Source of the DNA: Halobacteriales archaeon YIM A00010
Lineage (GTDB): Archaea > Halobacteriota > Halobacteria > Halobacteriales > Haloarculaceae
Assembly: GCA_025041175.1 (NCBI GenBank)
Contig: JAKCFJ010000001.1
Span: forward strand, 2,187,526-2,251,525
DNA length: 64,000 nucleotides
Direction: 5' to 3'
Numbering within the stretch: the first letter of the stretch is position 1; each line of letters begins with the position of its first letter. The notes under the pieces are model-generated. The model worked only from the letters and a program-made list of their open reading frames with translations, was not told where the DNA came from and made no database searches. Both the position numbers and the translations under genes were made by a program. Positions 60,480-64,000 of the stretch are shown piece after piece.

Positions 60480-61694
60480 ATGCCGACAGTGACGCTCTCG
60501 GACGTTCGTGCGGCCCGTGAACGGTGTGACGATGAGTCGGTCGTGCGTCAGACCCCCATCGAGCAGAGTCGCTCGTTGAGCGAGATGTCCGGGGCAGACG
60601 TTCATCTGAAGATGGAACACCTTCAACGGACGGGATCGTTCAAAACGCGGGGCGCGTACAACAAGCTCACCCAGATCGCGGATGGCTACGACCGGGTAGT
60701 GGCAGCGAGCGCCGGCAACCACGCACAGGGCGTCGCGCTGGCGGCGACGAAGGTCGGCCTGGATTCGACGATCGTGATGCCCGAAAACGCGCCCCAGGCG
60801 AAGATCAACGCGACGCGCGGGTACGGTGCGGAGGTGGCGCTCGAGGGTCAGGATTTCCAGGCAGCCCTGAGCCACGCCCGAACCCTCACCGACGAAAAGG
60901 ATGCGGCGTTCATCCACGCGTACGACGATCCGGCCATCGTCGCCGGCCAGGGAACGCTCGGGTTGGAGATCCACGAGGCGCTCGAGACGGTCGAGACGGT
61001 GATCGTGCCGATCGGTGGCGGTGGCCTGATCGGCGGTGTCGCCACTGCGCTGACGGCGCTCGATCCGGACGTTCGCGTCGTCGGCGTCCAAGCCGAGGAG
61101 GCGGCCACCGTTCCCGACAGCCTCGATAAGGGGATGCCGGTCGGCATCGACCACCCACGAACGATCGCGGACGGCATCGCAACCGGCGGGGTTTCGGAGC
61201 TGACGCTCTCGCTCATCGAAAGCCACGTCGACGAGATCGTGCTCGTCAGCGACGAGCAGATCGCAAACGCCACGCTCATCCTTCTCGAACGGACCAAACA
61301 GCTCGTGGAAGGAGCCGCAGCGGCCTCGGTAGCGGCGCTGTTGTCGGGAGATCTCGACGTGACCGATGAGACCGTTGTTCCGGTTTTGGGCGGCGGGAAC
61401 ATCGACATCTCCCTTCTCCAGACCGTTCTCACCCACGCGCTGACCGACCGGTCACAGCTCCTCCGGTTCCGCGTGCGGATCGACGACCAACCCGGGAAGA
61501 TGGGAGAGCTGTCCTCCGTCATCGGGGAGTTGGGTGCGAACATCAGATCCGTCCGCCACGACCGGGCGGTCGAGGATCTCCACGTCGGGGAGGCGTATCT
61601 CGTCTTCGAGATCACCACCAACGGCACCGGACACGCGGAAAACATCATCGACGCCATCGAAGACCGGGGCTACCCCGTCGAACGCATGGCATAA
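60480..61694 (+). CDS. ilvA: Threonine ammonia-lyase
   Basis: A PLP enzyme of 404 residues that turns Thr into 2-oxobutyrate for isoleucine synthesis. The PLP Lys is in SFKTRGAYNK (Lys55), the phosphate loop in PIGGGGLIGG, and the Asn in SAGNHAQGVA. A C-terminal ACT domain (RFRVRIDDQPGKMGELSSVIGELGANI) suggests allosteric control by an amino acid. The ATG at 60480 is used. Single gene; other ilv genes are not near. Confidence 0.93.
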   Translation: MPTVTLSDVRAARERCDDESVVRQTPIEQSRSLSEMSGADVHLKMEHLQRTGSFKTRGAYNKLTQIADGYDRVVAASAGNHAQGVALAATKVGLDSTIVMPENAPQAKINATRGYGAEVALEGQDFQAALSHARTLTDEKDAAFIHAYDDPAIVAGQGTLGLEIHEALETVETVIVPIGGGGLIGGVATALTALDPDVRVVGVQAEEAATVPDSLDKGMPVGIDHPRTIADGIATGGVSELTLSLIESHVDEIVLVSDEQIANATLILLERTKQLVEGAAAASVAALLSGDLDVTDETVVPVLGGGNIDISLLQTVLTHALTDRSQLLRFRVRIDDQPGKMGELSSVIGELGANIRSVRHDRAVEDLHVGEAYLVFEITTNGTGHAENIIDAIEDRGYPVERMA

Positions 61695-61707
61695 ACGACC
61701 GGGAACG

Positions 61708-61748
61708 GTTCGATCGATTCGTTCGATTCGTTCGATTCGTTCGATTTC
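61708..61748. repeat. 9-bp tandem repeat ATTCGTTCG
   Basis: Three full and one partial copies of ATTCGTTCG, with flanking related bases, just 14 bp after the ilvA stop. It lies outside any gene. Such repeats vary by slippage. Confidence 0.8.
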
Positions 61749-61794
61749 GAGAGGTCGGCCATGAACGTTAACAGGGTGTCTCCGCCAGGTACGG

Positions 61795-61919
61795 ATGCCC
61801 TGCACGCCACGGGACAACCCCCTTGGTCCCGCCAAACACCGGCTGAACCGCTGCATCGACTGATGCACGCCGGAACAGCCGGTCCTGGGCGCGCCCACTC
61901 AGGTCCCCGTGCAGGGCAT
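61795..61919. ncRNA. Candidate 125-nt structured RNA or small inverted-repeat element
   Basis: ATGCCCTGCACG (61795-61806) pairs perfectly with CGTGCAGGGCAT (61908-61919), closing a GC-rich region. Inside are CCGGCTG/CAGCCGG around a nested TGCATC/GATGCA hairpin, a GGGAC/GTCCC hairpin, and a GGGCGCGCCC palindrome. Read either way it makes a multi-branched fold. ATTTCTTT follows on the plus side, like an archaeal terminator. No promoter was seen. It might be an RNA gene or a MITE; it is not a tRNA, and does not show box C/D or H/ACA signals. Confidence 0.4.
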
Positions 61920-62061
61920 TTCTTTCCATACCTCTCGATCCGTATCACTCACGTTCGCTGCAACGCCACGTGCGTTTCTTACTGAAGAAGAGTTCAGTAC
62001 GCAATCCTACAGAAATGATTTTCAGATTACATTAATTGTGGTGGCTGCCGTCGGTCGAGGC

Positions 62062-62193
62062 ATGATTGGGACTGTATCGGCCCTGCTACACGTGTTCGCG
62101 CTCGTGTTCCTGTTGGCGGTCAGCGTCTCGCTGTTCGTCGTCGCCCCGCTCGTGATCGTTTCTCTCGTCGTCGAACGGCTCGAATCGCGGTGA
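62062..62193 (+). CDS. 43-residue membrane peptide
   Basis: MIGTVSALLHVFALVFLLAV is followed by another hydrophobic stretch, then VVERLESR. One long or two short helices fill nearly the whole peptide. No family recognised. It runs toward the msrA gene, 25 bp from its stop. The call rests on hydrophobicity and an ATG after a purine-rich stretch. Confidence 0.45.
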   Translation: MIGTVSALLHVFALVFLLAVSVSLFVVAPLVIVSLVVERLESR

Positions 62194-62218
62194 CAGTGGG
62201 GTCGCGCTCGGTGCCGAA

Positions 62219-62749
62219 TCAGGTTCCTTCCGCTTTCGTCTCGAAGCGCTGTCTGACTTTCTCCACCTTCGGCTGTGCGTGCCTCTGGCAGTAGGCGTCG
62301 GAGGGGTTCTTTTCGAAGTAGTCCTGGTGATACTCCTCCGCCGGCCAGAACTGTTCGAGTGGTTCCAGCTCGGTCACCACGTCGTCGTCGTACTCCTCGT
62401 CGAGCGCGTCGATGTACGCCGCCGCAGTCGTTCGCTGCTCCTCGTCGTGATACAGGACGATCGATCGGTACTGGGTTCCGACATCCGGACCTTGCCGGTT
62501 GCGCTGGGTCGGATCGTGCGTCCCAAAGAACGTCTCCAGCAGTTCGTCGTAGGAGAGCACGCCCGGATCGAATTCGACTTGCACGACCTCGGCGTGGCCG
62601 GTTTCGCCCGAACAGACCGCCTCGTACGTGGGATCGTCTACGTGTCCCCCGGCGTACCCCGACGTGACTGACTCGACGCCCTCGAGCACTTGCATCGCGG
62701 CCTCAGTACACCAGAAACAGCCACCACCGAACGTTGCACGGTCGGTCAT
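62219..62749 (-). CDS. msrA: Peptide methionine-S-sulfoxide reductase MsrA
   Basis: A 176-residue repair enzyme that reduces methionine-S-sulfoxide in proteins. The signature GGCFWCTE holds the catalytic Cys11. GYAGGHVDDPTYEAVCSGETGHAEVV and DPTQRNRQGPDVGTQYRS are classic MsrA. The resolving Cys appears to be in the C-terminal AYCQRH. It is followed (upstream in coordinates) by a small membrane peptide on the other strand; no msrB is near. Confidence 0.95.
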   Translation of the reverse strand: MTDRATFGGGCFWCTEAAMQVLEGVESVTSGYAGGHVDDPTYEAVCSGETGHAEVVQVEFDPGVLSYDELLETFFGTHDPTQRNRQGPDVGTQYRSIVLYHDEEQRTTAAAYIDALDEEYDDDVVTELEPLEQFWPAEEYHQDYFEKNPSDAYCQRHAQPKVEKVRQRFETKAEGT

Positions 62750-62795
62750 ACCGATCGTAGACGACCGGTCGGTATGTATGTGGCGCGGGATCGAC

Positions 62796-63635
62796 TCACT
62801 CGCTCAGCCGTTGCATCTCCTCGGCCGTCAGATCGATGTCGGCGGCAGCGGCGTTCTCTTCGAGGTGATCGACGCTGGCGGTACCGGGTATCGGAAGCGT
62901 CACCGGCGAGTGGTGAAGCAGCCACGCGAGCGCGATCTGGTGGGGCGTTGCGTCGCGCGCCTCGGCCACCGCTTTGAGCGCGGGGTCCTCGACCGAACCC
63001 GAGCCGATGGGTGCCCACGGGATGAATCCGATGCCCGCATTCTCACAAGCGTCGAGCACGTCCTCGTCGTCGCGTGTAGCGATGTTGTACTGGTTTTGGA
63101 CGGTTGCAATCTCCGTGATATCTCGCGCTCGGTCGAGCTGTTCGACGGTGACGTTGCTCACGCCGAGGTGGTCGATCACGCCGTCGTCTTGCAGTTCGGC
63201 GAGCGCCGTGAGCGAATCCTCGAGAGAGACGTCCGGATCCGGGCGGTGGTACTGGTACAGATCGATCGTCTCGACGCCGAGGCGATCGCGGCTGCACAAC
63301 ACCGCGTTGCGGAGGTAGTCGGGATCGCCCCGTGGGAGCCAATCGCCGGCACGGTTCCGGAGGAGTCCACCCTTCGTGGCGATCGTCAGCTCCTCGGGGT
63401 AGGGGCGGAGCGTCTCGCGGATGAGCCGCTCGCTCACGCCCGGCCCATAGGAGTCGGCCGTATCGAAGAGATCGATACCGAGATCGACCGCGCGCCGAAG
63501 CACCGCCTTTGCGGCGTTCACGTCGGTCGGTTGGCCGATGATGTTCTCGCCAGTGAGCCGCATCGCGCCGAAGCCGAGCCGATTGACGGTCAGTTCCCCA
63601 CCGATGTCGAACGTTTCGGGAGTGGTATCTGCCAT
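62796..63635 (-). CDS. Aldo/keto reductase
   Basis: A 279-residue NADPH-dependent TIM-barrel oxidoreductase. The catalytic tetrad is visible: Asp58 and Tyr63 in DLFDTADSYGPG, Lys88 in TKGG and His130 in YQYHRPD. HLGVSNVTVEQL and IPWAPIGSG are family strands, and PIPGTASVDHLEENA binds cofactor. Reduces aldehydes or ketones; the substrate is not evident. The ATG at 63635 is used; the frame is open 21 codons further. It lies next to msrA, both antioxidant-like. Confidence 0.9.
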   Translation of the reverse strand: MADTTPETFDIGGELTVNRLGFGAMRLTGENIIGQPTDVNAAKAVLRRAVDLGIDLFDTADSYGPGVSERLIRETLRPYPEELTIATKGGLLRNRAGDWLPRGDPDYLRNAVLCSRDRLGVETIDLYQYHRPDPDVSLEDSLTALAELQDDGVIDHLGVSNVTVEQLDRARDITEIATVQNQYNIATRDDEDVLDACENAGIGFIPWAPIGSGSVEDPALKAVAEARDATPHQIALAWLLHHSPVTLPIPGTASVDHLEENAAAADIDLTAEEMQRLSE

Positions 63636-63688
63636 ACCGTGGCCAACGCCCGGTGACAAGTAAGGGGTTGTGGCATCGCCATCGGGGA

Positions 63689-64000
63689 TCACCGCCACTC
63701 GTTGAGCCGCGATCGGATCTCATACCCCGTGACCGACCCGTTGGCGCCGGTCGTGATCCGCCGGAGGCGGTCCCGCCGCCCGCTGAGCTCTGCAATGTCC
63801 TCGGCGGTGAGCCGCTCCTCCCGGTGGCGGTTGTAGCTCCCGATCCACGCGGGCTGATCGACGCCGCTCTCGTCGGTGACGTGTTCGTAATCGAGCGCCA
63901 CGACGTTCCCCGACTGCGAGATGCCGATCTGTCCCTCCCCGTCGAGTCCCAGACCCAACCCGGCGTCGTCGAGTCGCTCCTCGAACGTCGAAACGCGGCG
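63689..64000 (-). CDS. Hypothetical protein, 5' end outside window
   Basis: The last 103 codons of a gene whose start is beyond position 64000. It is open to the window edge: RRVSTFEERLDDAGLGLGL, then beta-like GQIGISQSGNVVALDYEHVT, a helical EERLTAEDIAELSGRRDRLRR, and the end SRLNEWR. No family recognised. The acidic composition is haloarchaeal. Confidence 0.6.
   Translation of the reverse strand, partial: RRVSTFEERLDDAGLGLGLDGEGQIGISQSGNVVALDYEHVTDESGVDQPAWIGSYNRHREERLTAEDIAELSGRRDRLRRITTGANGSVTGYEIRSRLNEWR

Larger units (their letters stand above)
61695..62061. other. Gap with tandem repeat and structured element
   Basis: No gene seen in 367 bp. It holds the 9-bp tandem repeat at 61708-61748 and the structured element at 61795-61919; the rest is AT-richer DNA leading to the small gene at 62062. 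Confidence 0.45.

Noticed and set aside
61795-61919. H/ACA or box C/D guide RNA
   Set aside because: No ACA after a hairpin, no k-turn, and no paired C and D boxes at the ends.

Overview
The window is a stretch of haloarchaeal chromosome (class Halobacteria). The evidence is acidic proteins, Tat-type lipoprotein signals of the RRxFL...AGC kind, RadA, NMD3, an intron-containing elongator tRNA-Met, an intein-bearing B12-type ribonucleotide reductase, halocyanin, and several families seen mainly in Halobacteria (DUF5784, DUF5786, DUF5789, PspAB, HVO_2523-type zinc finger). Coding DNA is GC-rich and several gaps are AT-rich. No rRNA, CRISPR, cdc6/orc gene or intact insertion sequence was seen. 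I cannot name the genus.

Layout. 0-6 kb: exported proteins, a rhodanese, a DsbA-like lipoprotein with a Cys-containing membrane partner, a polysaccharide deacetylase lipoprotein, DsrE. 6-16 kb: plant-type asparaginase, methionine aminopeptidase, the intein-containing ribonucleotide reductase, a 39-residue zinc finger, tRNA-Met. 16-22 kb: dehydrogenases, a damaged GNAT gene, a sugar isomerase/oxidoreductase pair, a regulator-PIN pair. 22-31 kb: enolase-superfamily enzyme, SufS-SufU, a glucuronyl C5-epimerase-like lipoprotein, RadA, PspAB, a decayed IS5-type transposase, HtpX, NMD3. 31-41 kb: XPD/DinG-like helicase, NAD-binding protein, an ABC export operon, PHP phosphoesterase, aminotransferase. 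42-50 kb: a regulator with two small membrane proteins, halocyanin and membrane genes, UbiA prenyltransferase facing a polyprenyl synthase, ROK sugar kinase. 50-64 kb: creatininase family, glucose dehydrogenase / KD(P)G aldolase / gluconate dehydratase (semi-phosphorylative Entner-Doudoroff), AI-2E-family transporter, GT39-type membrane protein, IlvA, MsrA, aldo-keto reductase.

The most unusual content lies between the genes. First, five places carry perfect hairpins with 7-10 bp stems and (once 2-nt, otherwise 3-nt) loops whose stem sequences are unrelated while the geometry is constant. Three of these are tandem arrays (13.5, 42.6 and 52.4 kb) and one array is translated in frame at the start of a regulator. 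Second, a T-tract/GTGAGTAC repeat occurs as two inverted pairs, each enclosing a minus-strand locus (6.3/7.5 kb and 52.6/53.8 kb). Third, a 101-109 bp MITE-like family (14.1, 33.7, 42.3 kb, with a relic at 7.36 kb) has ends ATACTGTCGG; two ends seem to supply the TATA box of the next gene. Several of these repeats touch the stop codon of the upstream gene.

Other oddities are a tRNA-like sequence without a proper anticodon loop (5.5 kb), a 125-nt structured element closed by a 12-bp stem (61.8 kb), decayed IS5 transposase tails, and small genes of 23-48 codons. All functions are inferred by reading motifs; no database search was run.
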